A stretch of DNA of 64,000 bases from Pseudomonas syringae (GTDB lineage Bacteria > Pseudomonadota > Gammaproteobacteria > Pseudomonadales > Pseudomonadaceae), in NCBI RefSeq assembly GCF_021605415.1, contig NZ_WKEQ01000002.1, forward strand, positions 124,001 to 188,000, in the 5' to 3' direction. The notes beneath the pieces were generated by a model. That model saw only the letters and a program-made list of their open reading frames with translations, was not told the origin of the DNA and made no database searches. Shown in pieces: positions 35,771 through 44,549 of this stretch. Within the stretch, counting starts at the first letter, position 1; every line of letters begins with the position of its first letter. The translations under genes were made by a program, and so were the position numbers.

Positions 35771-36898
35771 TCAGAACCCGTTATTGCGCAACACCTGATC
35801 CACACTCGCCGCCGCCGGACGTTTAAAGAATTTCAACAACTCGCTGGCGCGGTTGGTGAAAATCCCGTCGACACCGGCGTCCATGACCTTTTGATAATCC
35901 ACTGGCTCATCGATGGTGTAGACGTGCACCAGCAAACCCTGATCGTGGGTGAACTGGTTCATCCACGGCTGCACCAGATCCGAGTAACTCTGGTCGCCGC
36001 CGTGGGTCAGCGCCGCCGAAGGGCCGGTGCCGATGGCGCCTTGGGCTTTGGCGTATTCGACCCATTGCTGGAATTCAGCTTTGGATTTCGGTTCTTGCTT
36101 CGCATAGAAGGTGGCTTTGTCCTTCTCGCCAGAGTCGGCGAATTTCACCTTCGATTTTGGCTCGATGCTGCCCTCGCCAACCCACAGCAGAAGAATTTTC
36201 GGCACCTGCGGCATTTCTTTTTGCAGCAACTCGAGGCTGCTCTTCTCAAAGGTTTGCAGGATCACCCGGCCTTTGCCCTGACCGACAGCGAGTTCACTTT
36301 TTGCCAGCTTTGGACCCGCCGGGCTCAGCCAGCCGTGATCCTGGAGTTTCTCCTTGAGGTCTCGTTCGATCCCGGGAAACTGTTTCGGCTCTTTGGTTTC
36401 GATGTACAGACCGGGCTTGTGCAGGGGATTTGCCTGAGCGATGTCCATGATCTCGGTCAGGGTCAGGATTTTCAGCCCGACATAGGATGGCCGCGCACGC
36501 TCGGGATACGCGGCATTGAACCAGCTCCCGGCGTCCAGCGTTTTCAGTTCGGCCATGGTGAACTCATTGGCCGGACTGTCTTTACGCTCGGGGAATTTGC
36601 TCGCCACATCAGTGGTGCGCAGCAGGGTGTCGTCATGCAGGGCGAACAGTACGCCGTCCTTGCTGCGTTGCAGATCCATTTCCAGGTAATCGGCGCCCAG
36701 ATCACGGGCCAGTTTGTAAGACGCGGCCGTGGATTCGGGCGCGTCAAAGGAAGCACCACGGTGGGCGATCACCGCCGGGTGCGGGATGCCATTGGCCGCA
36801 GACAAGTTGTCGGGGCTGATCGCGCTGGCGGCATGTGCCTGGCCGAGGCCGAGCGCCATGCTGAGCAACAGAACACTGCGGGTGAAGGTGGCGGGCAT
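35771..36898 (-). CDS. glpQ: Glycerophosphodiester phosphodiesterase, periplasmic
   Basis: 375-aa GlpQ-type enzyme that cleaves glycerophosphodiesters to sn-glycerol 3-phosphate and an alcohol. N-terminal signal peptide (MPATFTRSVLLLSMALGLGQ, cleavage after AHA), metal/catalytic motifs VIAHRGASFDAPEST, YLEMDLQRSKDGVLFALHDD, a long internal insertion typical of GlpQ, and DAGVDGIFTNRASELLKF at the end. AAAGGATCTC precedes ATG 36898. No glpT transporter is adjacent. Confidence 0.93.
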   Translation of the reverse strand: MPATFTRSVLLLSMALGLGQAHAASAISPDNLSAANGIPHPAVIAHRGASFDAPESTAASYKLARDLGADYLEMDLQRSKDGVLFALHDDTLLRTTDVASKFPERKDSPANEFTMAELKTLDAGSWFNAAYPERARPSYVGLKILTLTEIMDIAQANPLHKPGLYIETKEPKQFPGIERDLKEKLQDHGWLSPAGPKLAKSELAVGQGKGRVILQTFEKSSLELLQKEMPQVPKILLLWVGEGSIEPKSKVKFADSGEKDKATFYAKQEPKSKAEFQQWVEYAKAQGAIGTGPSAALTHGGDQSYSDLVQPWMNQFTHDQGLLVHVYTIDEPVDYQKVMDAGVDGIFTNRASELLKFFKRPAAASVDQVLRNNGF

Positions 36899-37118
36899 GA
36901 TCGAGATCCTTTCGCTGACATTTTCAAAGACATCCCTTTTAACAACTGCAGCGATTGCGTGCTATCGCGAGACCGACATAAACGTATTGAAAGCGAAATT
37001 TCCCACGCGTTTGTGCTCTCGTTTGCAGTCCGCTGCGCCACGGCAACCGCTCCGGCAGAGGGCGTGCCATTCACCGGCCTTCGCGTGTAGACCATCGATT
37101 ACTTTCGTGAGGGTTACC

Positions 37119-37469
37119 ATGCGCATCACATCCGAACTCATTTGCCAGGCGGCCGACGCACTCAAAGGCTTCGTCGGCCTCAACCGCAAGACCGGCCAAT
37201 TCATCGTGCGTTTCAGCGAAGACTCTTTCGGCATGGACGTTGCGGATGACGGCATCATCCCTGCCAGCGAATTCGTCTGGGCACCGGCGACGGAACACAC
37301 GATGACGCTCAAACGCGAGCTGATCCAGTTGCTGCTGGATCAAAACATCGACGACCGGATCAACATCACCGAACCGCTGCGGGCGTATATGCACAAGCGC
37401 GAAGTGCCGGAAATTGTGGCGATTCGCAGTTTGCTTGCCCGCGAAGGCAACAACTCGGTTCCCAAGTGA
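37119..37469 (+). CDS. Conserved hypothetical protein
   Basis: 116-aa soluble protein starting MRITSELICQAADALKGFVG, with FIVRFSEDSFGMDVADDGII and a C-terminal MHKREVPEIVAIRSLLARE. No signal peptide, membrane helix or recognisable domain. GTGAGGGTTACC precedes ATG 37119; the longer upstream frame runs antisense through the glpQ start and is not used. Convergent with the second PAS chemoreceptor, whose stop lies 10 bases away. Confidence 0.72.
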   Translation: MRITSELICQAADALKGFVGLNRKTGQFIVRFSEDSFGMDVADDGIIPASEFVWAPATEHTMTLKRELIQLLLDQNIDDRINITEPLRAYMHKREVPEIVAIRSLLAREGNNSVPK

Positions 37470-37478
37470 CATCAAACC

Positions 37479-38798
37479 TCAGCCCGGCGCTCGCTCATTG
37501 GCGAACATGCTCACCGCTTGTACCGCCTCACTGGCGCCGTCGCGAATCTGCAAAATAACCGTTCCCGCTTGATCCGCCAGTTGAACACCTTCGGCCGCAC
37601 GGCCACGAGTGCCGTCCATGCTCTTGATCGCCTGGCGGGTTTCGCTCTGGATCAGCCCGATCATGTTGGAAATCTCCGCAGTCGAGCCGCTGGTGCGCGC
37701 CGCCAGTTGCCGCACTTCGTCAGCCACCACGGCAAAACCGCGTCCTTGTTCACCGGCGCGGGCGGCTTCAATGGCGGCGTTGAGCGCGAGCAGATTGGTC
37801 TGATCGGCAATCGCACGGATGGTATTGACGATGGCAGTGATTTGCTCGGAGCGCTCGCCCAGTTGCGCGATCAGGTTGGACGAGTCGGCGATGTCGTGGG
37901 CAATTTCGCGCATCTCGCGGGCGGCTTGCTGGATCACCTGCGTGCCGTGTTCGGCGACTTTCCGGGTTTCCACCGAGATGTGATAGGCCGCACTGGCGCT
38001 TCGGGCATCTTGCTCATGTTGCTCGACTCGGGCGGTGACGTCCGAGGCGAATTTCACCACTTTGCACAAGCGCCCGGCGGCGTCATACACCGGGTTGTAG
38101 TTGGCTTCGAGCCACACCGTGCGGCCGTGTTTGTCGACACGCTCGAACTGACCGTGAAAAAACTCGCCCTGATTGAGTCGGCGCCAGAAGTCCTGGTAAG
38201 CGGCGCTGTTGACCAGTTCGCCGGTGCAGAACAAACGGTGATGTTTACCTTTAAGTTCGGCCAGCGTGTAACCCATCCGCGTCAGGAAATTCTGGTTTGC
38301 TGTAAGAACTTTGCCGTCGAGATCGAATTCAATCACCGCCATCGCCCGATCGATCGCGTGCAACTTGGCGTTGGCCTCGCTTTCCTGCTGCATCTTCACC
38401 GTGACGTCCATGGCGTACTTGACCACTTTCACCACGCGTCCCGATGCATCCTTGATCGGGTTGTAACTGGCCTGAAGCCAGATCGGCCGGCCTTCGCTGT
38501 CGACGCGTTCGAAAGTACCGGACTGGAACTGGCCGCTTTTCAAGCGTGACCACAAGTCGGTGTACTGAGTGCTGCGAGCAAACTCCGGCGTGCAAAAACG
38601 GCGATGGGGCTGGCCGATCACCTGTTCCGGCGAGTGACCCAAGGTCTTCAGGAAGTTGTCATTGGCACGTAACACCACGCCTTCGAGATCAAATTCGATC
38701 ACGGCCATGGAGCGGTCAATGGCATCCAGCAGGCCGGTTTGTTGAAAAAGGGACTGCTGGAGATCGGCGAGGGCGGATTTGTGACGGTTGAAAAACAT
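37479..38798 (-). CDS. BdlA-like PAS-PAS methyl-accepting chemotaxis protein (second copy)
   Basis: 439 aa, same length and layout as the receptor at 15542: PAS1 opens with [23 protein letters not shown]2 with [20 protein letters not shown], and the short MCP hairpin carries [20 protein letters not shown] and [18 protein letters not shown]. No membrane helix. The pair of near-identical PAS openings suggests an internal duplication. ATG 38798. BdlA-type receptors link redox or c-di-GMP state to biofilm dispersal; the neighbouring diguanylate cyclase on the same strand fits that. Confidence 0.88.
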   Translation of the reverse strand: MFFNRHKSALADLQQSLFQQTGLLDAIDRSMAVIEFDLEGVVLRANDNFLKTLGHSPEQVIGQPHRRFCTPEFARSTQYTDLWSRLKSGQFQSGTFERVDSEGRPIWLQASYNPIKDASGRVVKVVKYAMDVTVKMQQESEANAKLHAIDRAMAVIEFDLDGKVLTANQNFLTRMGYTLAELKGKHHRLFCTGELVNSAAYQDFWRRLNQGEFFHGQFERVDKHGRTVWLEANYNPVYDAAGRLCKVVKFASDVTARVEQHEQDARSASAAYHISVETRKVAEHGTQVIQQAAREMREIAHDIADSSNLIAQLGERSEQITAIVNTIRAIADQTNLLALNAAIEAARAGEQGRGFAVVADEVRQLAARTSGSTAEISNMIGLIQSETRQAIKSMDGTRGRAAEGVQLADQAGTVILQIRDGASEAVQAVSMFANERAPG

Positions 38799-38992
38799 GC
38801 ATGAAGTCTCTGGAAAATAGGGAAAACCGAGGATGTCTGTCCCTATTCCCGCGCCGGCCGACCGAATGCACGGATGGCGTTCGGCATAGACATGCTCAAA
38901 GCCATCAGTCCGGTTGCTGGCAGTACGCTACTTATACAAAACTCTACAAACTTGTACAAGAAATCGATTTTTTCATTGTGTTGTATAAGTTT

Positions 38993-40069
38993 TCAGGCGT
39001 TGGACGGGTTGGCATTTTTCAGCATTGGACGAGTCACCGCGACGCTGACAGTGTTGCGCCCCGTGTGTTTGGCGGTGTAGAGCGCCTTGTCGGCGTCGTC
39101 CAGCCAAGCCAGCGCGTCGGTATAAGAAATTTGATAGCGCGCAATGCCGATGCTCAAGCTGACCCGCAGGTTCGGTATTGCAGGGTGGCGATATTGAAGC
39201 AACGTTTGGCGCAGTTGTTCCATTCGCGCCTCGGCTTCGTGCAATGGCAGATTTTGTAGCACCACGCAGAATTCGTCACCGCCATAACGTCCGGCGAGTT
39301 CGCCGTCATCAAGCAGGTGTTTGAGCTCGTGGCTCATTTCGCGCAGCACCGTGTCACCGACAATGTGCCCGTAACTGTCATTGATGATTTTGAAGTGGTC
39401 GATGTCAATCAGGGCCAGCGTGGACTGGATGTTGTGTTCGCGGCATTGCTTGAATTTCAGATGCAGCAGATCTTTCCAGGCGCCGTGGTTGAGCAGCCCG
39501 GTCAGGCTGTCGGTGCGACTCAAGGCGCTGAGCGCGCGTTTGTGTTCGGCGAGTTTGATCGCCAGCCGATAACACACCAGACCCAGTGCCAGTGGATACA
39601 GCGTGAGCATGGGCAAGCAGGCCCAAATCTGCAGTTGCGAGGTGGTGGCGGTGAAATGCACGCCGAATATCGACCAGCCCAGCAGTATGCCGATCAATTG
39701 CGCGAGGGCACCGAACAAGAACAACCGTTGACCACCGGCCGAGACATTGTTCATGGTCATCATCGACAAAATGGTCACGGTGGTTAGCGGATTGAACTGA
39801 AAACATGCCGCCCAGAAACCGCCTAACACCGAGTCGTACAGCAAGTTACGACGCTCGGCGCGATAGGGAAATGCCGAACGAATCGACCATTGAAACGCCA
39901 GGTGCGGCCAGAGAAACCCGTTGAACAGCAGCAACACCCAGATCCACGGCGGCGGATTTAACGGGTCCAGCGCGGCGGCAACGCTGAAGAAGCCGATAGC
40001 CAGCCCAATGGTCCGGGGCAAGTAAATGCGCCGGGCGAATGACAAGCCTTTGCCCCGTTGGTTATCCAT
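38993..40069 (-). CDS. MASE2-GGDEF diguanylate cyclase (AdrA-like)
   Basis: 358 aa. An N-terminal MASE2 region (about residues 15-160, five to six hydrophobic segments such as TIGLAIGFFSVAAAL) is followed by a GGDEF domain starting SRTDSLTGLLNHGAWKDLL, with active-site GRYGGDEFCVVL. The site is intact, so it should make cyclic di-GMP from two GTP. The RxxD inhibitory site normally five residues before GGDEF reads DDGE here, so product inhibition through the I-site is not expected. No strong ribosome site before ATG 40069. Confidence 0.9.
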   Translation of the reverse strand: MDNQRGKGLSFARRIYLPRTIGLAIGFFSVAAALDPLNPPPWIWVLLLFNGFLWPHLAFQWSIRSAFPYRAERRNLLYDSVLGGFWAACFQFNPLTTVTILSMMTMNNVSAGGQRLFLFGALAQLIGILLGWSIFGVHFTATTSQLQIWACLPMLTLYPLALGLVCYRLAIKLAEHKRALSALSRTDSLTGLLNHGAWKDLLHLKFKQCREHNIQSTLALIDIDHFKIINDSYGHIVGDTVLREMSHELKHLLDDGELAGRYGGDEFCVVLQNLPLHEAEARMEQLRQTLLQYRHPAIPNLRVSLSIGIARYQISYTDALAWLDDADKALYTAKHTGRNTVSVAVTRPMLKNANPSNA

Positions 40070-40226
40070 AAGGTTTTTGCGCCAGATTCATTCTGAAACA
40101 CTTTGCAGTGTTCTAATCAGACTGACCGGTCGTCGGTCATTGGCGGACATTGTCATTTATTCCAGCGGGAATGATCAGTGTCCTTCTGAGCCATTTACCG
40201 TGGGCTGGCACGCCAGAGCTGGCGGA

Positions 40227-40835
40227 TTAGAGCTGATAGCACGTCAAAAACATGTCCATGGCGGACTCTGCGACCGAGATTTGCCTGTCAGCATCAAGCG
40301 GCGCCTGGCCCATGGAGATCTGTGGCCAGAACCCGAACGACTTGAGCAAGCCTTGCAACTGATGTGCGGCGAACGCCGGATCCACGGCTTTGAGGCGCTT
40401 GTCCGCTTGTGCCGCGCGAATCCAGACGGTCAGGCCTTCTTCGCGCTCGCTCATGCGCTCGACCATATTTTGAGCACGTTCCGGGGAATGGATTGTGGCG
40501 GCAATCGCCACTCTTGCCAGCACCAGAAAGTTGTCGTCGGACATCATTTGCAGCTTCGCCAGCAGGATTCGTCGCAGTTGTTCGCGCAGCGGTTGTTCTG
40601 GCTCATAGGGCGCCGCTTGCTCGGCAGTGATTCGCGTCCATAGCTGATTAAGAATTTCGGCGAACAATTCTTCCTTGCTCGGAAAGTGGTTGTACACAGT
40701 GCGCTTCGACACGCAGGCCTTGGCCGCGATCTTGTCCATGCTGGTGACCTCGAACCCGTTGACCCGGAATTCGGCAATCGCCGCCTGAATAATGGCTTCG
40801 CGTTTGCGGTCGGTGAGGCGCTGTGGAGCTGTCAT
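40227..40835 (-). CDS. TetR-family transcriptional regulator
   Basis: 202-aa regulator. N-terminal TetR helix-turn-helix: AIIQAAIAEFRVNGFEVTSM then DKIAAKACVSKRTVYNHFPS KEELF, followed by a helical ligand-binding/dimer domain. ATG 40835 places the HTH at the usual position; codons upstream to 40889 are unlikely to be coding. Divergent from the metallo-beta-lactamase-fold gene across 214 bp, so it may repress it. Confidence 0.88.
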   Translation of the reverse strand: MTAPQRLTDRKREAIIQAAIAEFRVNGFEVTSMDKIAAKACVSKRTVYNHFPSKEELFAEILNQLWTRITAEQAAPYEPEQPLREQLRRILLAKLQMMSDDNFLVLARVAIAATIHSPERAQNMVERMSEREEGLTVWIRAAQADKRLKAVDPAFAAHQLQGLLKSFGFWPQISMGQAPLDADRQISVAESAMDMFLTCYQL

Positions 40836-41049
40836 AAATGAACTTCGGCAGAAGAGGATAGGAATTACACTTGGCAGTTTACTTGTCATCGGCTTTGATG
40901 CAACCTACGAAACTACACCGTCGAGTGTAATCTTTCCTTAACCGGGGAAGCTTAAAAGCAGAATGTCCGGCTGATGCGTGCGTGCCTTGGCCCTTTATCG
41001 TCCAACCATGGAAGCCGTGAATTGCGCGGTTTTCTGGAGTTTCTCAGTT

Positions 41050-42105
41050 ATGGCCAATTCAATTTCTTCTGCGGACAACAACACTACGCCTGAAGCATCC
41101 CGCCAGGCTCAGGGGCTGTTTCGCAACCATGCACCCGTGAAGCGTGAAGGTTTTCGCAAGACCTTGCGCATCATGTGGAACATGATCTTCCACAAACCGC
41201 AAAGCACCCGGCCGACCGCAGCGATTCCAGTACAAAAGCTGACGTTGGCTGACCTGATGGCTGCGCCTAACCACAGTGTTTATCGCCTCGGCCATTCGAC
41301 CCTGCTATTGAAGATGCAGGACAAATTCTGGATCACCGACCCGGTCTTTGCCGAACGCGCCTCGCCAGTGCAATGGGCCGGTCCGAAACGATTCCACCAG
41401 CCGCCAATCAGTATCGACGAATTACCGCCGATCGAAGCGGTGATCTTGTCGCACAACCACTACGATCACCTCGATTACGGGGCTGTGCTTAAACTGGCCG
41501 ATAAAACGAACTACTTCCTGACCCCGCTGGGCGTCGGCGACACGCTGATCAAGTGGGGCATCGATGCTGTCAAAGTTCGCCAGTTCGACTGGTGGCAAGG
41601 TACTGAAGTTGAAGGTATCCGCTTTATCGCTACACCGTCACAACACTTTTCCGGCCGAGGCCTGTTTGACGGTAACAGCACCCTCTGGGCATCGTGGGTG
41701 ATGATCAATGGCGACACGCGAATCTTCTTCAGCGGTGACACCGGTTACTTCGACGGCTTCAAGCGCATCGGCGAACAATACGGCCCATTCGACCTGACCC
41801 TGATGGAAACCGGCGCCTATAACGTCGAATGGCCCCACGTGCACATGCAACCCGAAGAAACCCTGCAAGCCCACCTCGACCTCAAGGGCCGCTGGCTGCT
41901 CCCGATCCACAACGGCACTTTCGACCTGGCCATGCACGCCTGGCATGAACCCTTCGACCGCATCCTCGCCCTGGCCTGGGAGCGCAATGTTGCGATCACC
42001 ACGCCGCAAATGGGCGAGGCGTTTCATCTGGCGCAACCGCAGCGCGGCGAGGCTTGGTGGCTGGGGTTGGAAGCAGAGGGGGAGGTGGTTGCCCAAGAAG
42101 CCTGA
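41050..42105 (+). CDS. Metallo-beta-lactamase-fold hydrolase (RomA/NAPE-PLD-like)
   Basis: 351-aa enzyme. Metal motif SHNHYDHLDYGAVL (HxHxDH), later metal ligands in IATPSQHFSGRG, FFSGDTGYFDGF and LLPIHNGTFDLA. The N-terminal ~45 residues are basic and may associate with the membrane, as in UlaG/RomA-type proteins. CTGGAGTTTCTC precedes ATG 41050. RomA-like proteins are of unclear function; NAPE-PLD relatives cleave phosphodiesters. The adjacent divergent TetR gene is the likely regulator. Confidence 0.88.
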   Translation: MANSISSADNNTTPEASRQAQGLFRNHAPVKREGFRKTLRIMWNMIFHKPQSTRPTAAIPVQKLTLADLMAAPNHSVYRLGHSTLLLKMQDKFWITDPVFAERASPVQWAGPKRFHQPPISIDELPPIEAVILSHNHYDHLDYGAVLKLADKTNYFLTPLGVGDTLIKWGIDAVKVRQFDWWQGTEVEGIRFIATPSQHFSGRGLFDGNSTLWASWVMINGDTRIFFSGDTGYFDGFKRIGEQYGPFDLTLMETGAYNVEWPHVHMQPEETLQAHLDLKGRWLLPIHNGTFDLAMHAWHEPFDRILALAWERNVAITTPQMGEAFHLAQPQRGEAWWLGLEAEGEVVAQEA

Positions 42106-42106
42106 A

Positions 42107-42156
42107 AGCTCTGAATCTGTTCACTGTTGAGGCGAACAGATTGATTCAGAGTTTCT
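42107..42156 (+). terminator. Rho-independent terminator
   Basis: CTCTGAATCTGTTC facing GAACAGATTGATTCAGAG with one internal bulge, followed by TTTCTTTCT; closes the hydrolase gene and marks the left edge of the accessory stretch. Confidence 0.8.
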
Positions 42157-42182
42157 TTCTCATCAACGATGAGGCCGGCACG

Positions 42183-42365
42183 TCACAAAATCTTCCTCGA
42201 AGAATATCGTCCAGTTTCAAGAGAGACTTCGAGGCTTTGTGCTGCTTCCGCTTCACTGATTTTTCTGGTTTCTATCGATGAAGCCAGTTTGATCACGAGC
42301 CCGGATTTGGTTTGCATATCGTGAACATTCGCAAACTCTAAATCCTGATAAACGCTTCCTTGGGC
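42183..42365 (-). pseudogene. Remnant of HigA/XRE-type (HTH_37) antitoxin
   Basis: The open frame reads GSVYQDLEFANVHDMQTKSG, LVIKLASSIETRKISEAEAA, then QSLEVSLETGRYSSRKIL and stop. The first part matches the standard opening of HTH_37 antitoxins (SVYxDLGFxDxxEM-K) and ISEAEAAQSLEV matches the LTQxEAAxxLG helix, but the following recognition helix (usually QPxVSxLLRG) is missing and there is no start codon in front. It looks like a decayed antitoxin with an internal deletion. No toxin gene remains next to it. Confidence 0.6.
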
Positions 42366-42395
42366 TTACGTTGATTTCAATCAGGTTTTGATTCC

Positions 42396-42713
42396 TCATT
42401 CGGCCATTGCATAGTCGCTGTGCCCCACCAACGCCTGCCCCGTATCCTTTCCACTCGCACTACGCCCCGGCGCAAACCCCGGGAAGAAAACCAATCCCTG
42501 CGCCTCAAACCGATACGCCAGCGCCAGACGCGTCGCATCCGCCACCTCGCGTTGCGCTTCAAATCGCTGGATGTCTTCCACCGAAACGCCGGCTTCACGC
42601 GACAGTTGTTCAATGCTCCAGCCCAACATGATCCGCGCCTGGGCGCAGTGGGTCGGGGTGAACTGGAAGAGGGCAATACGTTCGAGGATGAGGTTCATCG
42701 CAAGAGAGGCCAT
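42396..42713 (-). CDS. Small helix-turn-helix (XRE-like) protein
   Basis: 105 aa. The central part FTPTHCAQARIMLGWSIEQL then SREAGVSVEDIQRFEAQREV is an XRE-type helix-turn-helix; the C-terminal GLVFFPGFAPGRSASGKD is common to the one-domain HTH proteins of pseudomonads. ATG 42713 has GGAG nine bases upstream. A LexA-box-like palindrome lies 37-56 bases before the start codon, so SOS induction or autoregulation is possible. Located directly upstream of the antitoxin remnant on the same strand. Confidence 0.75.
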   Translation of the reverse strand: MASLAMNLILERIALFQFTPTHCAQARIMLGWSIEQLSREAGVSVEDIQRFEAQREVADATRLALAYRFEAQGLVFFPGFAPGRSASGKDTGQALVGHSDYAMAE

Positions 42714-42749
42714 GGTGTGCTCCGGGCTCAAGAGTGCTGATTGAAAATG

Positions 42750-42769
42750 TACTGTGTTTTTGTACAGTT
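42750..42769. promoter_or_regulatory. Candidate LexA (SOS) box
   Basis: TACTGTGTTTTTGTACAGTT: CTGT-N8-ACAG with TA/TT flanks, fitting the CTG-N10-CAG rule of gamma-proteobacterial LexA sites. It is located in the presumed promoter of the small HTH gene. Confidence 0.6.
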
Positions 42770-43003
42770 GTTTTTGATTTGGAGCAAATGCAATTTTTGA
42801 TTTTTTCGGGTTTGCCCGGCCGAACCAGACAGACGGCTATCCGGCACAGGTTGGGATAGCGCCGGACTGCAACTGAAACCACAAGGCTGAAGATATGCGA
42901 GCTTAGAGGCGCACACTCAGACGTCGCAGCAAAAGATTGGCGGCTATCGGGCGTTTGCAGAAAGGTCTTACGCGCCTTGAAGAATCTTTCCTTCAGATGA
43001 CAG

Positions 43004-43046
43004 CCAGTCGCGCCGCGAGCGCGATTCCCTGCGTGCGGGCGACTGG
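43004..43046. ncRNA. Strong stem-loop of unknown role
   Basis: CCAGTCGC at 43004-43011 faces GCGACTGG at 43039-43046; inside, CCGC pairs with GCGG after a one-base bulge, giving about 12 bp. It lies 290 bases upstream of the small HTH gene's start with no gene between, and immediately precedes the ATG of a short ORF. It lacks a T tract on either side, so a terminator is unlikely; it may be part of a structured RNA or an element of mobile DNA. Confidence 0.35.
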
Positions 43047-43157
43047 ATGAAACGGCAAACCTTGTGTTTAAGATGCGGGCATCTCGATAACACGATCATT
43101 GAAAAAGGAGGGTGTCTGTCGATCAGTGAAAGTGACTGGAAAAAGCACGAATCTTAG
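43047..43157 (+). CDS. Possible 36-aa Cys-containing small protein
   Basis: ORF MKRQTLCLRCGHLDNTIIEK continuing GGCLSISESDWKKHES. CLRCGHL resembles half of a zinc ribbon and a third Cys follows. There is no convincing ribosome site (the ATG abuts a stem-loop that might hide it), and the length is short enough for chance. Reported as a candidate only. Confidence 0.3.
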   Translation: MKRQTLCLRCGHLDNTIIEKGGCLSISESDWKKHES

Positions 43158-43225
43158 GGCAGATGCGATCAAACACGCCTTCATGCAATGGGTCGACGGC
43201 AGCGTGATGTTTGAGCGCGAATAAC

Positions 43226-43402
43226 ATGGTGAAAGGTTCGAAAGAGCAAAAAGATCATTTCTACCCGAATGAAGAAAGGGTTGCGCACTGGCTGCGCCAA
43301 TACAGTGGTCACGATGACACGGGTATGCAAAATACGCTGGCGCGCCGCAAGCAAGCCGACCTGGAAATCCGCGCGTTCAAGCAGCAGGCAGAAAGGTACT
43401 AA
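43226..43402 (+). CDS. Small charged hypothetical protein
   Basis: 58-aa hydrophilic protein MVKGSKEQKDHFYPNEERVA, then WLRQYSGHDDTGMQNTLARR and a Lys/Gln-rich tail. No recognisable domain. No clear ribosome site; a 32-codon frame from GTG 43126 ends with TAA one base before this ATG and could couple translation. Codon use is plausible but the call is tentative. Confidence 0.45.
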   Translation: MVKGSKEQKDHFYPNEERVAHWLRQYSGHDDTGMQNTLARRKQADLEIRAFKQQAERY

Positions 43403-43407
43403 GCGCT

Positions 43408-44379
43408 TTACGCCAACCCCGGTGCTTCCCGCACAATAAAGTGATCCAGACTCTCGATGTTGGCACTGAACACCCCGAACGTTTGCTCGGGGTTCTTCTT
43501 GCTCGGCACCTGCTTCAACTCCGGCGTCACTCCGTAGAAGAAGCAGAACAACTCTTTCTCACTGTCGATCGCATGTTTGATCTCTTCCAGAAAAGCCTTG
43601 CGCTTGCGGTAGTTGTCGATCAGTTTCTTGCTCAAGTACACGTTCACCGAGTAAGGCTTCTTCTTCGCCTCATCCGTCTGCTTGAACCAGACCTTTTGCT
43701 CGAAATCGATGCGAAAGCTCTGAGTGTAATCCTTGATCTCCTTGATCTTGCCCCAGTAAATCAGCCCTTTGTTGTCCGTCAAATATTCAATCTTCTTGAA
43801 GAACGACCCGTAAGGCGCCGTGTGCTCGCCGATCTTCAACGGCACACGCTTGAGCAGCTCTTTGTCTTCGAAGTTCGAAACAAAACACTCCACGGGATGG
43901 GCGAAAACACTGGTCTTGTCGGGCGCCGATTCGTGGGGCGATGATGCTTTCGCGGTTACCGCTTTAACCGGCCCCGCGCCATCGCGCAGCACATCCGCCG
44001 CCCCCGCCGGAACCGCAGGCTTGCGCACATACTCACGCCGCGTCAGCAACAACTCCGAAGGAAAATGCTCCTCGCGCCCATCATCTTCCGCCTCAACGCC
44101 CGACGCCAGAGCTCGCAAACTCACATACGGACAACCCGCTACATGCTGAGTGCTCGGCAAATTCTTGAAATGCGGCGTGCGCACGTAATTCACATTTTTC
44201 GCGTTGAACGTACCCAACTCGTTCGCGGCATCAAATGCAGAACGGCAGGCATCGTTCGGGCACTGGAAATGTTCCTTGGCGGAATCGAAAGCCACCGTCT
44301 CATCAAAATTCAGATCGCGAACGTCATAAATCGACAACTTGTCATCGAGGCTGAGGCAGTAAGCGAGATCGAATTTCAT
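43408..44379 (-). CDS. Unrecognised 323-aa protein with N-terminal Cys cluster
   Basis: Predicted soluble protein. Residues ~35-85 contain CPNDACRSAFDAANELGTFN and later STQHVAGCPYVSLRALASG, spaced like a C-x4-C...H-x3-C metal-binding unit. A variable, Pro/Ala-rich linker (about 120-165) separates it from a charged C-terminal domain with VECFVSNFEDKELLKRVPLK, FKKIEYLTDNKGLIYWGKIK and a late ELFCFFYGVTPELKQVPS. I do not recognise the family. It is divergent from the McrA-type restriction gene across 170 bp inside an atypical region, so a defence or accessory role is conceivable but unproven. Confidence 0.7.
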   Translation of the reverse strand: MKFDLAYCLSLDDKLSIYDVRDLNFDETVAFDSAKEHFQCPNDACRSAFDAANELGTFNAKNVNYVRTPHFKNLPSTQHVAGCPYVSLRALASGVEAEDDGREEHFPSELLLTRREYVRKPAVPAGAADVLRDGAGPVKAVTAKASSPHESAPDKTSVFAHPVECFVSNFEDKELLKRVPLKIGEHTAPYGSFFKKIEYLTDNKGLIYWGKIKEIKDYTQSFRIDFEQKVWFKQTDEAKKKPYSVNVYLSKKLIDNYRKRKAFLEEIKHAIDSEKELFCFFYGVTPELKQVPSKKNPEQTFGVFSANIESLDHFIVREAPGLA

Positions 44380-44549
44380 GGTGGGGCTCGGATCCTTGAG
44401 GAGAAGATGGAGTGTTAACGAGTTAGGGGAGCACGTCGCTTTAACACCTATAAATAGTGGCTCTTTGCTCTGTCATGTATTGAAACCCTTTTGGAGTTTG
44501 GAGACTATAGGAATTTTCCTACAGCCATTAACTACAAAAGGCGGTACTC

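Noticed and set aside
43126..43224. 32-codon GTG frame just before the 58-aa gene
   Set aside because: AGGAGG lies 14 bases away, too far for normal initiation, and it overlaps another micro-ORF; kept only as a possible coupling element.
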